Part shown: piece by piece, positions 1 to 8,661 of the stretch | Layout of the letters: the number at the start of each line of letters is the position of its first letter | Position numbering within the stretch: the stretch's first letter is position 1 | Assembly (NCBI RefSeq): GCF_900156475.1 | Contig: NZ_FTNR01000002.1 | Coordinates: 349,030 to 413,029, forward strand | Origin: Natronorubrum thiooxidans | GTDB taxonomy: Archaea; Halobacteriota; Halobacteria; Halobacteriales; Natrialbaceae | Direction of reading: 5' to 3' | DNA: 64,000 bases | Made by a program: the position numbers and the translations under genes | The notes under the pieces: generated by a model | Seen by the model: the letters and a program-made list of their open reading frames with translations, nothing else | The model's database searches: none | What the model was told of the DNA's origin: nothing

Positions 1-188
1 CGCTCGCCGTTGACCGTCACTCGCACGCTCGAGCGCACGTCGTCGCCGTCGTAGAGGTACGGTGTCGCCCGCGGGTACGCGGCGGTGAATTCAGCCAGCG
101 CATCCGCGACGGTCGTCCCCGTGAACTCGAGGCCCACCGTTTTCCCGCCGGTCGCGCTTCGGAGCGGCCCGTACACTGTGACTTGCAT
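1..188 (-). CDS. MoaD/SAMP-type ubiquitin-fold protein, C-terminus off the window
   Basis: The gene starts with ATG at 188 on the minus strand and runs off the left edge after 62 codons. The visible protein begins MQVTVYGPLRSATGGKTV and continues through a segment rich in 'TVADALAEF...YP' to 'RVTVNGE'. This is the beta-grasp pattern of MoaD, ThiS and the archaeal small modifiers (SAMPs), where a beta hairpin is followed by a helix and an 'xVNG' strand. In haloarchaea such proteins act in molybdopterin or tRNA sulfur transfer, or are conjugated to proteins. The diagnostic C-terminal Gly-Gly is outside the window, so the exact role cannot be decided. Confidence 0.72.
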   Translation of the reverse strand, partial: MQVTVYGPLRSATGGKTVGLEFTGTTVADALAEFTAAYPRATPYLYDGDDVRSSVRVTVNGE

Positions 189-464
189 GGATGGCACTGT
201 CGTCTGGCGAGCAGATATACTGTCGCCCAATTCTGATCCACGAACGCCACGAATGCGGTGTGTGTGTCCCGTCTTCGTTCGTATTCCGTACGCCTAGTGA
301 AAAATAATAACCATATAAGGTTTTTCGAGGGCATATAGCCACAATAGTTATAATAGTGTTCCAATTGAGTGATGTTTGTATGTGAGATGGACACATGGTG
401 CTAGGATCAGTGCGGTACACCGATCGGACATGACAGCGGTACTGGGATAACTAACGGCTACAGT

Positions 465-1625
465 ATGTCAGAACCACCCACCACGCGTCGGTCGTCGAAT
501 CGCACAGAAACCACCCCACTGGGGGACCACGAGCCGATACGACGAAGCATCGAAGTAGAGTACTGGGTTATCGACGAGCAGGGACGCCTGACCGAACCAG
601 GCGACCTCGTCGAGGCCTCGCCAGGGGTCGAACGGGAGTTCATCGCCCCACTGCTCGAGATCAAGACGACACCGTGTGAGACGACAGCAGCGCTTCGGAA
701 CGAACTGTTCGAGCGGCTCAATCGGGTCTTGCGCCGGGCCGACACACAGGACAAGGGGCTCGTCCCGCTTGCAACGCCAGTAAACGAGGATTCCATCGCG
801 GACCTCCCGAGTGAGCGCACGCGGATTCAGGATCAGATCATCGGTGCGGATTTCGAGTACGTTCGACACTGTGCCGGGACGCATATCCACGTCGAACAGC
901 AGCCGGGACGCGAGATCGACCAGCTCAATACGTTTATTGCACTCGATCCCGCGCTGGCGCTAGTGAACTCCTCGCCGTATTTCAGAGGGACGCGCCTGAC
1001 GACCGGCGCGAGATCGAAACTGTATCGCCGACTGGCGTACGCCGACCTGCCACACCAGGGGACGCTGTGGCCGTACGCCGACGACACGGCGGAGTGGGAG
1101 GGGCGGCTCGAGCGCCGGTACAACGAGTTCGTCACGGAAGCTCTCGATGCCGGGTTCGATCGGGAAACGATCGAATCGTGCTTCGATCCGGAAAGTGCGT
1201 CCTGGACACCGGTCAAACTCCGCGACCAGTTCTCGACCGTCGAGTGGCGCTCACCCGATACCGCGCTCCCGAGTCAGGTCGTCCGTCTGGCCGATGATCT
1301 CGTGGAGGTCGTCGAACAGTTACTCGACGCCGAGGTCCGTATCGGCGGCGACACCGGTCGCATAACGGACGACGCCGTCGTCCTTCCGGCGTTCGAGACG
1401 GTCCAGACGTACGTCGACGCCAGCATTCAGGATGGGTTGTCCTCGGACGCCGTCCGGTCGTATCTCGACCGGATGGGGTTCGATGTCTCAGCGTACGATC
1501 CCCTCGCTCACGAGCTAGACACCCGCGAGGAACTGACGGAAGAACACGCACGACAGCTTCGACTCGAGTACGCTGCGCGACTCGAGCAGGACGTACAGCA
1601 GGCACGGTCAGTCAGCGCTGACTGA
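465..1625 (+). CDS. gshA: glutamate--cysteine ligase (GCS2 family), makes gamma-glutamylcysteine
   Basis: Product of 386 aa. It joins glutamate to cysteine with ATP; in haloarchaea the product gamma-glutamylcysteine is itself the main low-molecular-weight thiol, used instead of glutathione. The family signature is visible as IEVEYWVID near residue 29, an 'EIKTTPCET' acidic strand near 66, 'CAGTHIHVE' near 138 and 'VEWRSPDTALPS' near 260, in the order expected for GCS2 carboxylate-amine ligases. A TATA-like GATAACTA lies 20-25 bp before the ATG, which fits a leaderless transcript. A class I amidotransferase follows 51 bp downstream on the same strand and is probably co-transcribed. Confidence 0.9.
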   Translation: MSEPPTTRRSSNRTETTPLGDHEPIRRSIEVEYWVIDEQGRLTEPGDLVEASPGVEREFIAPLLEIKTTPCETTAALRNELFERLNRVLRRADTQDKGLVPLATPVNEDSIADLPSERTRIQDQIIGADFEYVRHCAGTHIHVEQQPGREIDQLNTFIALDPALALVNSSPYFRGTRLTTGARSKLYRRLAYADLPHQGTLWPYADDTAEWEGRLERRYNEFVTEALDAGFDRETIESCFDPESASWTPVKLRDQFSTVEWRSPDTALPSQVVRLADDLVEVVEQLLDAEVRIGGDTGRITDDAVVLPAFETVQTYVDASIQDGLSSDAVRSYLDRMGFDVSAYDPLAHELDTREELTEEHARQLRLEYAARLEQDVQQARSVSAD

Positions 1626-1676
1626 GAGGAGACCGTCTACGACGAGATTCGAACGCCACAACGAGGAGACCACCAC

Positions 1677-2384
1677 ATGGGACAGCTTCGACTTGCGTTG
1701 CTCAACGCGGCTCACAAGGCCGTAGACACCCGGCAGAACTTTCACCGAGAGCTCGACGCGGAGCTGACGGTGTTTCACTGTCCGTCCGGCGAGTTCCCCG
1801 AGAGCTTTCGGTACGACGGGTTCGTCATCACCGGCTCGAGTGCGTCGGTCTACTGGGACCGGGAGTGGATCGGCCGGTTGAAAACGTGGGTCGGCGATGC
1901 GATCCAGGCCGGGCTGCCCGCACTCGGTGTCTGTTATGGCCACCAGCTTCTCGCGGATGTCATGGGCGGTCGCGTCGAGGGGATGGGCGACTACGAAATC
2001 GGCTACCGCACTGTCGAACACGACGGGGAGAGTCGCCTCCTCGATGGAATCGACGAGACGATGACGGTCTTTACGACACACTCGGACCACGTCACCGAGA
2101 AGCCGCCGGGTGCGACAGTCTTCGCGACGAACGAGTACGGAATTCACGGCTTTCGAAAGGATCGCGTCTTCGCCGTGCAGTTCCACCCGGAGTACGATAT
2201 GGCGACCGCCAGATCGGTCACGAACGGGAAAACGGGGCAACTCCCGGCACAGCGCATCGACTCCGTCCTCGAGGGCATCCATCCAGAGAACTACGAGGCC
2301 GCCTGTGAGACGAAACAGCTGTTCGACAACTTCCTCGCGTACGTCGAGGAGGTACGAGACACGCGGCTCAGGACGGACTCGTGA
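1677..2384 (+). CDS. class I glutamine amidotransferase (GMP-synthase-like)
   Basis: Product of 235 aa, a free-standing class I GATase domain. The nucleophile Cys is in GVCYGHQ (near residue 83) and the His/Glu pair is in VQFHPEYD (near 170), so the triad looks intact. A 'GFVITGSSASVY' oxyanion-strand region near 45 matches the GMP-synthase-like subgroup. The acceptor of the ammonia is unknown. It is not the obvious partner of the GMP synthase ATPase subunit at 53.6 kb, because that subfamily (GuaAa) is shorter. Its position directly after gshA suggests a role in gamma-glutamyl or thiol metabolism, but this is only inferred from context. Confidence 0.85.
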   Translation: MGQLRLALLNAAHKAVDTRQNFHRELDAELTVFHCPSGEFPESFRYDGFVITGSSASVYWDREWIGRLKTWVGDAIQAGLPALGVCYGHQLLADVMGGRVEGMGDYEIGYRTVEHDGESRLLDGIDETMTVFTTHSDHVTEKPPGATVFATNEYGIHGFRKDRVFAVQFHPEYDMATARSVTNGKTGQLPAQRIDSVLEGIHPENYEAACETKQLFDNFLAYVEEVRDTRLRTDS

Positions 2385-2456
2385 CGGCTGAACCGAGAGC
2401 CACCACGTCGAGCCGTCGATCGAGGGGATCTACACTGCCATGTCGTGGCGATCCTG

Positions 2457-3521
2457 TTACAGCCGCTGGACCGCACCGATCGCACTCGAGAGCGGCGGCG
2501 CGTCGAACAGCTCCTGATTCATGTAGGCGTTTGCACCTGCACAGTACAGATCGCGAGCCGTCTCGATAACGTCGTCCTCGAGTGGCTCGGGCTGGACGTC
2601 ACAGAGCGATTTCCAGTCGGCGATGTCTTTTTGCTTGGCTTCGGCTTTCGCTGCCTTGACCGCCTGCACCCACTCGGGCTGGGTGCGCTTGTGGTACTGT
2701 CGGAGCACCTCCTTCGAGAGCTGTGTCCCGCCGTGACTAAAGCGGTTCTCGTCGAACGTGCCGACGACGTCCGCGACGCGGATCTCGCCCTGATAGAACA
2801 GACACTCGATCTTGCCGTCCTCGTGGACCAGTCCAGCGGAGTCGGCCTGTTCGGTGATGATTCGGTTGACCTCGAGTGCGACTGACTCGAGATCCTCGAT
2901 CGACGCCGTGCCGGCGATCGCGTCGGCTTCCGCCCGGTCGAGATAGCGGTCGCCCTCCTCGTATTTCGTCGAGAACTCGACGATCGGCTCCTCGAGGTCG
3001 ACGACCTCCTCGGGCCAGCTCTCGAACGCGAGGCCGTGGTCTTCGGGCTCGGTTCGTCGGCGCAGACTCGAGCCGATGGGGACGCGATTGCGGAAGACGA
3101 CCTCAAGCGGAATGAGGTAGTTCTCGCCGGCCGCGTCGTGGTAGTGGTCGTAGTCGTACTCGCGACCCTCGTGAGGGAGGTCGGGGACCTGCGTGAGATC
3201 GATCGCCATCTCCCGAGGCGGACTCGAGGCGTCCTCGAGAGGCACGATGTCGCCGTTTTCGACAACATCGTCGGACCGCGTCCGACGGTCTGTCGAGCTA
3301 TGCTCGACAACACCGCGGTAGTGGGTCGGGACGCCTTCGGACTCGAGGCGTTCGAAGTTGAACGCGCCCATCGTACAGAGGCTCGTGCCTTTCTCGGGGA
3401 TCGAATCGGGCATCTGGCCCCAGTCGAACACCGAGTAGGCGTCGGTGAAGACGAACGCGCCGCGGCCGAGTTCGTCGTCAGTTGCTGCCTCGTCGATGCG
3501 GAACTCTTTGACACTCGTCAT
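2457..3521 (-). CDS. purC: SAICAR synthetase (phosphoribosylaminoimidazole-succinocarboxamide synthase)
   Basis: Product of 354 aa; it catalyses the ATP-dependent joining of CAIR and aspartate in purine synthesis. Visible signatures are 'GAFVFTDAYSVFDWGQMPDSIPEKG' early on (split here only for description), 'IPLEVVFRNRVPIGSS' in the middle, and 'PIVEFSTKYEEGDRYL', the substrate-binding stretch. The protein is much longer than the bacterial form of about 240 aa, which is normal for haloarchaea because of acidic insertions. I place the start at ATG 3521 (MTSVKEF); a GTG three codons upstream is less likely. Transcription converges with the amidotransferase and diverges from cofH. Confidence 0.92.
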   Translation of the reverse strand: MTSVKEFRIDEAATDDELGRGAFVFTDAYSVFDWGQMPDSIPEKGTSLCTMGAFNFERLESEGVPTHYRGVVEHSSTDRRTRSDDVVENGDIVPLEDASSPPREMAIDLTQVPDLPHEGREYDYDHYHDAAGENYLIPLEVVFRNRVPIGSSLRRRTEPEDHGLAFESWPEEVVDLEEPIVEFSTKYEEGDRYLDRAEADAIAGTASIEDLESVALEVNRIITEQADSAGLVHEDGKIECLFYQGEIRVADVVGTFDENRFSHGGTQLSKEVLRQYHKRTQPEWVQAVKAAKAEAKQKDIADWKSLCDVQPEPLEDDVIETARDLYCAGANAYMNQELFDAPPLSSAIGAVQRL

Positions 3522-3684
3522 ACGGGACACCTTCGGCTGTCGCCGCCGCCGCAGTTCATACCCGAGTTGCCGTGGCCGGACCCTAAGAAGGTTTCAGTAT
3601 CGGTTCGATTGCCGGACACCGGAATTTCCGGTATAATCTGCCGATCCATCACGCTTTTCTCGCTGTACTGGTATTGATACGTCG

Positions 3685-5058
3685 ATGGAGCGACCGGTGA
3701 CCGAGGCAGACCTCACGTTCGACCACGTTCCCGAGACCGACCAGTCGTTCGAGAACGCACTCACGAAAGCACGCGCTGGCGACCGGCTCACGGTCGACGA
3801 CGCGATCGAGTTACTCACGACGGGGACGGAGATTGGGGGTATCGACAGCACGCGCAAAGAACAGGTGCTCGAGGCTGCCGACCGCCGCCGCGCCGACGTC
3901 GTCGGCGAGGAAGTCACGTTCGTCGCCAACCTGAACAACAACGTCACGACGGCCTGTAACGTGGGCTGTCTGTTCTGTAATTTCAAAGACGCCGCTCACA
4001 CCTTCGAACGCGACACCGAGATTCAGAGCGCTGGTTTTACGAAAACGCCCAGCGAGTCCCGCGAAATCGTCGCCGACGCCGTTTCTCGCGGGGTCTACGA
4101 GGTCACCTCCGTCTCCGGACTGCACCCCGCGTTCGCACTCGACGACGAACACCGCGAGATCCTCGAGGCCCACCCGGACCCGAAGGCGGTCAACTACAAG
4201 CCGCCCGAAGCCTACGAAATCGATCCCGGCACCTACACGGACCAGATTTCGGCGATGAGCGTCGACGGCGTTCACGTCCACTCGATGACCCCCGAAGAAG
4301 GGTATCACGCCCGGCGTGGCACCGACTGGTCCTACGAGGAAGTCTACAGTCGACTCGCAGCTGCTGGCCTCGATACGGTCCCCGGCACGGCCGCCGAAAT
4401 CCTCGTCGATGAGGTCCGGGACGTTATCTGTCCCGGCAAGATCAGCACGGAGGGGTGGCTCGAGGCGATGGAAGCCGCCGCGAACGTCGGTTTGGGCCTG
4501 ACGGCGACGATCATGTACGGCCACGTCGAGAACGAGGCCCACCGCGCGATGCACTTGAAACGAGTCCGTGACCTCCAGGAGCGCGTCGACGGCGCGATCA
4601 CGGAGTTCGTTCCGCTTTCGTTTGTCCACCAGAACACGCCGCTTTACGAACACGATGTCGTCTCTGGCGGCGCGAGCACCGACGAAGACGAACTCATGAT
4701 CGCCGTCTCGAGACTGTTTCTCGACAATATCGACCACATTCAGTCGTCGTGGGTCAAATACGGCGACGAGCAGGGGCTGAAGATGCTCTCCTGTGGGGCC
4801 GACGACTTCATGGGGACGATCCTCTCCGAAGAAATTACCAAGCGCGCCGGCGGCGAGTACGGCGAGTATCGCTCGTTTGCGGACTACGTCGACCTCGTCA
4901 CTTCGATCGGTCGCGTTCCGGTCGAGCGCTCGACGGACTACGAGACGCGCCGCGTTATCGACCCCGACGAGCCGCCGTTCGGCCCGCGACTGGGGCCGAA
5001 ATCCGACGGAACGCCCATTCTGACGCCCGAGGAGCGCGCGCCGCCGGCCGACGACTGA
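3685..5058 (+). CDS. cofH: FO synthase subunit 2, radical SAM
   Basis: Product of 457 aa. CofH works with CofG to build 7,8-didemethyl-8-hydroxy-5-deazariboflavin (FO), the chromophore of coenzyme F420. The radical-SAM cluster motif CNVGCLFC (CxxxCxxC) lies near residue 92, directly after 'FVANLNNNVTTA', which is the CofH form. Further CofH marks are 'VTSVSGLHPAF', 'VDGVHVHSMTPEEG' and 'ITEFVPLSFVHQNTPLY'. CofG and CofC are encoded 1.6-2.8 kb downstream on the other strand, so the pathway genes are clustered but not in one operon. The start ATG 3685 lies about 25 bp after an AT-rich stretch. Confidence 0.94.
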   Translation: MERPVTEADLTFDHVPETDQSFENALTKARAGDRLTVDDAIELLTTGTEIGGIDSTRKEQVLEAADRRRADVVGEEVTFVANLNNNVTTACNVGCLFCNFKDAAHTFERDTEIQSAGFTKTPSESREIVADAVSRGVYEVTSVSGLHPAFALDDEHREILEAHPDPKAVNYKPPEAYEIDPGTYTDQISAMSVDGVHVHSMTPEEGYHARRGTDWSYEEVYSRLAAAGLDTVPGTAAEILVDEVRDVICPGKISTEGWLEAMEAAANVGLGLTATIMYGHVENEAHRAMHLKRVRDLQERVDGAITEFVPLSFVHQNTPLYEHDVVSGGASTDEDELMIAVSRLFLDNIDHIQSSWVKYGDEQGLKMLSCGADDFMGTILSEEITKRAGGEYGEYRSFADYVDLVTSIGRVPVERSTDYETRRVIDPDEPPFGPRLGPKSDGTPILTPEERAPPADD

Positions 5059-5130
5059 TCGTCACAGACTACTGCCGGGTCGGTGCGAACGGAGGAGCAC
5101 TTTTTTCGGATGGCACCCGTTGACACAGAT

Positions 5131-5409
5131 ATGAACCACCTCTTTCAGACCGACGACACCAGCTGGCGACTGCCAAACCACGCCCACGTGGTCGTCTACG
5201 AACGCGAGGACAGCGATCGCGGCCTGCTCACGATCTACGACTGTGGGGCCGCCCAGAAACCACCGAAAGCGCAGTTGCTCGGCACCCTCGAGTCGGTCGA
5301 TGCACCAGCCACGGTCGAGTCTCAGCCGACGGGCAAGATCGTGAAACTCCGTGCGGATGCCACACTCGAGGAAGCCGCGCCGGATCAGTTCCGGATCGTC
5401 CGGTCCTAA
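5131..5409 (+). CDS. conserved-looking hypothetical protein, 92 aa
   Basis: A soluble protein with no membrane segment. It starts MNHLFQTDDTSWRLPNH and contains several beta-like strands ('HVVVYER', 'GLLTIYDCG', 'GKIVKLRAD'). I do not recognise a family. The chosen start is ATG 5131 because the T6 run at 5101-5106 sits where a TATA-like element would be expected for a leaderless transcript; ATG 5110 and GTG 5083 are alternatives in the same frame. Codon use is typical of the neighbours. It ends 4 bp from the end of the convergent cyclase gene. Its place between cofH and cofG hints at no particular function. Confidence 0.6.
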   Translation: MNHLFQTDDTSWRLPNHAHVVVYEREDSDRGLLTIYDCGAAQKPPKAQLLGTLESVDAPATVESQPTGKIVKLRADATLEEAAPDQFRIVRS

Positions 5410-5413
5410 CGGG

Positions 5414-6055
5414 TTAGTTTTCGTCCGTGATGCCGACGGCCCGGACCGGTGCACCATCGCTGTCGAGCGCGAGCGGGTACGCCCGGAGTTCGAACCGATC
5501 GTCGACCGCCTCGAGGTGCGTGAGGTTCTCGAAAATTAACTGCTTGTTGCCAAGCAGCGTGTGGTGGGCCACGAAGCCATCGGGTTCAGCCGCACCCGCG
5601 GTGGCCGTCGGCGTCGGATCGGGGTTGAGCGTATCCACGGCGACATCGAATCCCCGTTCGACGCACGTCTCGGCCGCGGCCGGCGCGAGATACGGATGCT
5701 CGAGATACTGCTCGGTGCCCCAGTGGACATCCCACCCGGTCCAACACACCACGAGATCGGCGTCGACGTCGGGAATCCGACGCGCCGGAATCGGCTCGCG
5801 CGCCTCGAGGTCACGACAGTCGATTCGAATGGCGTCGAAGGCGAACCGCTCGAGCGAGTAGGCCGCGAGCGTGTTCCCGTCGGGGTCGATGTGGGCCGGG
5901 GCGTCGACATGTGTGCCGGTGTGGCTGCCACACTTGAGGGCAGCGACGCTGGCTCCGTGTTCCTCGTGGGTCGCGTGTGGCCGGACGACGACCGGCGGGT
6001 CATCGGGGTAGGTTTGCATCCCGGTTTCGATCGGGTGGCTCAGATCGACGTGCAT
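5414..6055 (-). CDS. cyclase family protein (kynurenine-formamidase-like metal hydrolase)
   Basis: Product of 213 aa. The metal-binding signature HTGTHVDAPAH (HxGTHxDxPxH) is complete near residues 40-50, and an 'LSHPIETGMQTYP' opening strand is typical of the family, which hydrolyses amides or esters with a divalent metal. Kynurenine formamidase is the best-known member, but substrate cannot be told from the sequence. The start MHVDLSH at 6055 is preferred to an upstream in-frame start that would add 24 poorly patterned residues. It diverges from the deaminase gene. Confidence 0.85.
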   Translation of the reverse strand: MHVDLSHPIETGMQTYPDDPPVVVRPHATHEEHGASVAALKCGSHTGTHVDAPAHIDPDGNTLAAYSLERFAFDAIRIDCRDLEAREPIPARRIPDVDADLVVCWTGWDVHWGTEQYLEHPYLAPAAAETCVERGFDVAVDTLNPDPTPTATAGAAEPDGFVAHHTLLGNKQLIFENLTHLEAVDDRFELRAYPLALDSDGAPVRAVGITDEN

Positions 6056-6171
6056 ACGCGACTCTCCGCGGTCGAAGGGGGATAACGCTGTGTGATTGTC
6101 GGGCCGGACGCTTCTCGAGGGCGGCACGTCGAACCGGAGCGTCGAAACCCCTCGGTGACGTTCGATGAGCT

Positions 6172-6624
6172 ATGACCACGGACGAAGCCGGCGTTCGACG
6201 GGCGATCGACCTCGCACGGACCGCAGTCGACAACGGCAACACCCCCTTCGGCTCGCTGCTCGTCGTCGACGGCGACGTCGTTCGGACGGCCGAGAATACG
6301 ACACTCACGGACGACGACATTGCCGCCCATCCGGAGTTCAAACTGGCCCGGTGGGCCGCACGCGAACTCGAGGCCGACGAACGCGCCTCGTGTACGATGT
6401 ACACCAGCACAGAGCCGTGTCCGATGTGTGCAAGCGCGATCGCCTACGCGGGACTCGACCGTGTCGTCTACAGCGTGTCCGTCGACTCGCTCGCAGCGCT
6501 GCGAGACGACGGAGTAATCGAGATCCCTTGCGAAGAAGTGGTCGATCGGTCCGACGCGACGACGACCGTCGAGGGACCGGTGCTCGAGGACGAGGGACTC
6601 GCTGTCCACCGAGCGTACTTCTAA
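6172..6624 (+). CDS. zinc-dependent nucleoside/cytidine-type deaminase
   Basis: Product of 150 aa with the cytidine/deoxycytidylate deaminase fold. The zinc site is formed by H53 in 'HPE', with proton-shuttling E55, and by C83 and C86 in TEPCPMCASAI. The first motif reads HPE rather than the usual HAE, which I take as a group-specific variant because both catalytic residues are kept. TadA, guanine deaminase and free nucleoside deaminases all share this layout, so the substrate is undecided. Its stop codon overlaps the end of the convergent cofG gene by 4 bp. Confidence 0.84.
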   Translation: MTTDEAGVRRAIDLARTAVDNGNTPFGSLLVVDGDVVRTAENTTLTDDDIAAHPEFKLARWAARELEADERASCTMYTSTEPCPMCASAIAYAGLDRVVYSVSVDSLAALRDDGVIEIPCEEVVDRSDATTTVEGPVLEDEGLAVHRAYF

Positions 6625-7868
6625 CGCGTCGACAGCGACTCGCCGTTGAGCACCGCACGATAGCGCTTTCCGGCCGCGTCGTCGGCCTCGAGCGCCCCGC
6701 GAATCGTCGGCGAGATCCACTCGCGATCCGCGTCCGCGTTCCGACCGCCATCAGCGCCGGCCGTGCCGTCGGCAGCCACGCCGTCGAACGCGTCGGGTCG
6801 CAGGTCCGCGGGCAGGAACCGTTCGTAGACCGGCAGCCGCTCACCGAGGGGCAAGTCGGCGGCGTCGGCGATTTCCTCGAGTTCGCGCAGCGCGGGCCAC
6901 GTGTAGTCGGGATTGATGTGGTCGTCCGTAATCGGCGAGACGCCGCCCAGATCGTCGACGCCGCAGTCGATCAGGTCGCGAGCGGGCGCGAGATTCGGCG
7001 GCACCTGCACGGAAATTTCCTCGGGCAAGGCTACACGGGCCATTGCCGTCACTCGGCGCATCGTCTCGAGGGCGGGCGAGCCCTCGTCCCAGCGCTCGTT
7101 GTCGACGACGGGCTGGACGATCACCTCCTGAATGTGGTCGTATCGCTCGTGGAGGTCACGGATTGCGAGCAGACTCTCCGCGCGGTCGCGCCAGGACTCA
7201 CCGATCCCCACGAGGATCCCAGTCGTGAACGCGACGTCGAGTTCGCCCGCGTTTTTGATGGTTTGTAGGCGTTGGCCAGGCTCTTTTTGCCGGGGACCGG
7301 CGTGGGCATCGACCTTGGCGGTCGTCTCGAGCATCACGCCCATACTGGCGTTGACGTCGGCCACAGTGGCCAGCTGCTCGCGAGTCTGGTCGCCCGGATT
7401 CGCGTGTGGAAGCAGGCCTTCCTCTAAGGCGACCTCGCAGGCCTCGCGCAGGTAGGTATGAATCGAGTCGTGGCCCCACTCGGCGAGCTGGTCGTAGATC
7501 TCGGTGTAACGGTCATCGGGGTCGTCGCCGAACGTAAACAGAGCTTCCGTACAGCCCGCGTCGGCCCCCCGTTTGCAGATGTCGCGGACCTCCTCGAGGC
7601 TGAGCAGGGAGGCCTGACCGGGGGCGTCGAAGTAGGTGCAGTAGGTACAGGTGTAGCGACACGCCGTCGTCAGCGGGATGAAGACGTTTCGGGCGAACGT
7701 CAGCGCCTCGGGCGCGTCGACGTCGTCGGGCGTGACCGCGAGCAGATCAGCGACCGCTGTGTCGTCGATCGCGATGTCGACACCGTACTCACTCGCCCCA
7801 GGAATCATTACCTCGGAGTGGTATCGCGTGGCAGATAAGCGCTTCACTTCGGTGAGGCCGTCTGTCAC
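6621..7868 (-). CDS. cofG: FO synthase subunit 1, radical SAM
   Basis: Product of 415 aa from GTG 7868, or 395 aa from ATG 7808. With CofH it makes FO for coenzyme F420. The [4Fe-4S] motif CRYTCTYC (CxxxCxxC) follows 'NVFIPLTTA'; the next strand 'CTEALFTFGDDPDDRY' and 'LLPHANPGD' are CofG features. The GTG start overlaps the stop of cofC as GTGA, which points to translational coupling and favours the longer form. The shorter start MIPGASEYG also looks natural as an N-terminus, so the start remains open. The C-terminal 60 residues are rich in Ala, Asp and Gly. Confidence 0.93.
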   Translation of the reverse strand: MTDGLTEVKRLSATRYHSEVMIPGASEYGVDIAIDDTAVADLLAVTPDDVDAPEALTFARNVFIPLTTACRYTCTYCTYFDAPGQASLLSLEEVRDICKRGADAGCTEALFTFGDDPDDRYTEIYDQLAEWGHDSIHTYLREACEVALEEGLLPHANPGDQTREQLATVADVNASMGVMLETTAKVDAHAGPRQKEPGQRLQTIKNAGELDVAFTTGILVGIGESWRDRAESLLAIRDLHERYDHIQEVIVQPVVDNERWDEGSPALETMRRVTAMARVALPEEISVQVPPNLAPARDLIDCGVDDLGGVSPITDDHINPDYTWPALRELEEIADAADLPLGERLPVYERFLPADLRPDAFDGVAADGTAGADGGRNADADREWISPTIRGALEADDAAGKRYRAVLNGESLSTR

Positions 7869-8539
7869 TCGCGTGTCGTCTCCTCGAGTCGGGAAACGCC
7901 GACACGGCCGTCCCGCGTCTCGAGGTCGAAGCCGAGACCCCGAAGACAGGCGGGTGCACGGTCGGCTTCGTCGCCGTGGATGAGCACCTCGACGAGATCT
8001 GTGGGTTCGTCGATGTCGGTGCTCAGCCGGAAGGAGTCGACCGTCTCGAGGCTCGCGTCGATATCGCGAGCGATCTCACAGTGGTCCAGATACGACGTGC
8101 CGTGATAGTCCACTCGGAATTCGGGGTGGGAGACGACCAGTGCGTTCGTCCCGCCGCTTCGTCCCGGCGCGATGGTAACCGCAGCGTCGTGTGCAAAGAG
8201 CGCCGCGAGTGTGTCAGGTGTTGCGAGCGCGAGGTCGGACATGACGACGGCAGTGGTCTCGTCGTCACGACTGGCCGGCAGCCGCGCGTTGACGGCCTCG
8301 GTCAGCGGCCGGTCGTCGACTGTCACCGAGACGGCATCACGGACGGGTGCCTCGAGTGAGAGCGTTGCGGGGTCGAGCGGTGCCGTCGAGACCACCGTCG
8401 GCTCAGCGCCCGCCTCGACGACCGCCGTGAGGACGTCGGCGAGCATGGCTCGAGCAAGCGTCGACCGTTCTGCGGACGACAGCACTGACGCGAGCCGCGT
8501 CTTCGGGTCGATGGCAGCAAACGGGACGACGACGTGCAT
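7865..8539 (-). CDS. cofC: 2-phospho-L-lactate guanylyltransferase
   Basis: Product of 224 aa. It activates 2-phospholactate (or a related 3-carbon acid) with GTP so that CofD can attach it to FO in F420 synthesis. The nucleotidyltransferase opening 'VVVPFAAIDPKTRLASVL' carries the Lys/Arg of the phosphate loop, and 'VVMSDLALATPDTL' and 'APGRSGGTNALVV' are the later motifs of the CofC/MobA-like fold. It is the first gene of a cofC-cofG pair read leftwards, with a 4-bp overlap. cofD and cofE are not in the window. Confidence 0.92.
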   Translation of the reverse strand: MHVVVPFAAIDPKTRLASVLSSAERSTLARAMLADVLTAVVEAGAEPTVVSTAPLDPATLSLEAPVRDAVSVTVDDRPLTEAVNARLPASRDDETTAVVMSDLALATPDTLAALFAHDAAVTIAPGRSGGTNALVVSHPEFRVDYHGTSYLDHCEIARDIDASLETVDSFRLSTDIDEPTDLVEVLIHGDEADRAPACLRGLGFDLETRDGRVGVSRLEETTRE

Positions 8540-8661
8540 CGATCGAGTGTAGCCATGGAACCATCAAAAACACGTCGGACCCGAACGTCCGCGTTCGCAA
8601 CCTCGCCATGCCCCAAACCGAACGCAATCGCTGACGTCGTCAGTCGGTAGGAACTGCGAGC

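Noticed and set aside
1640..1665. GATTCGAAC sequence that looks like a tRNA T-loop on the minus strand
   Set aside because: The flanking bases do not form a T-stem and no acceptor or anticodon arm can be found.
6172..6624. Calling the deaminase tadA or guanine deaminase
   Set aside because: The catalytic motifs are shared by several subfamilies, and the HPE variant gives no clear choice, so no symbol was assigned.
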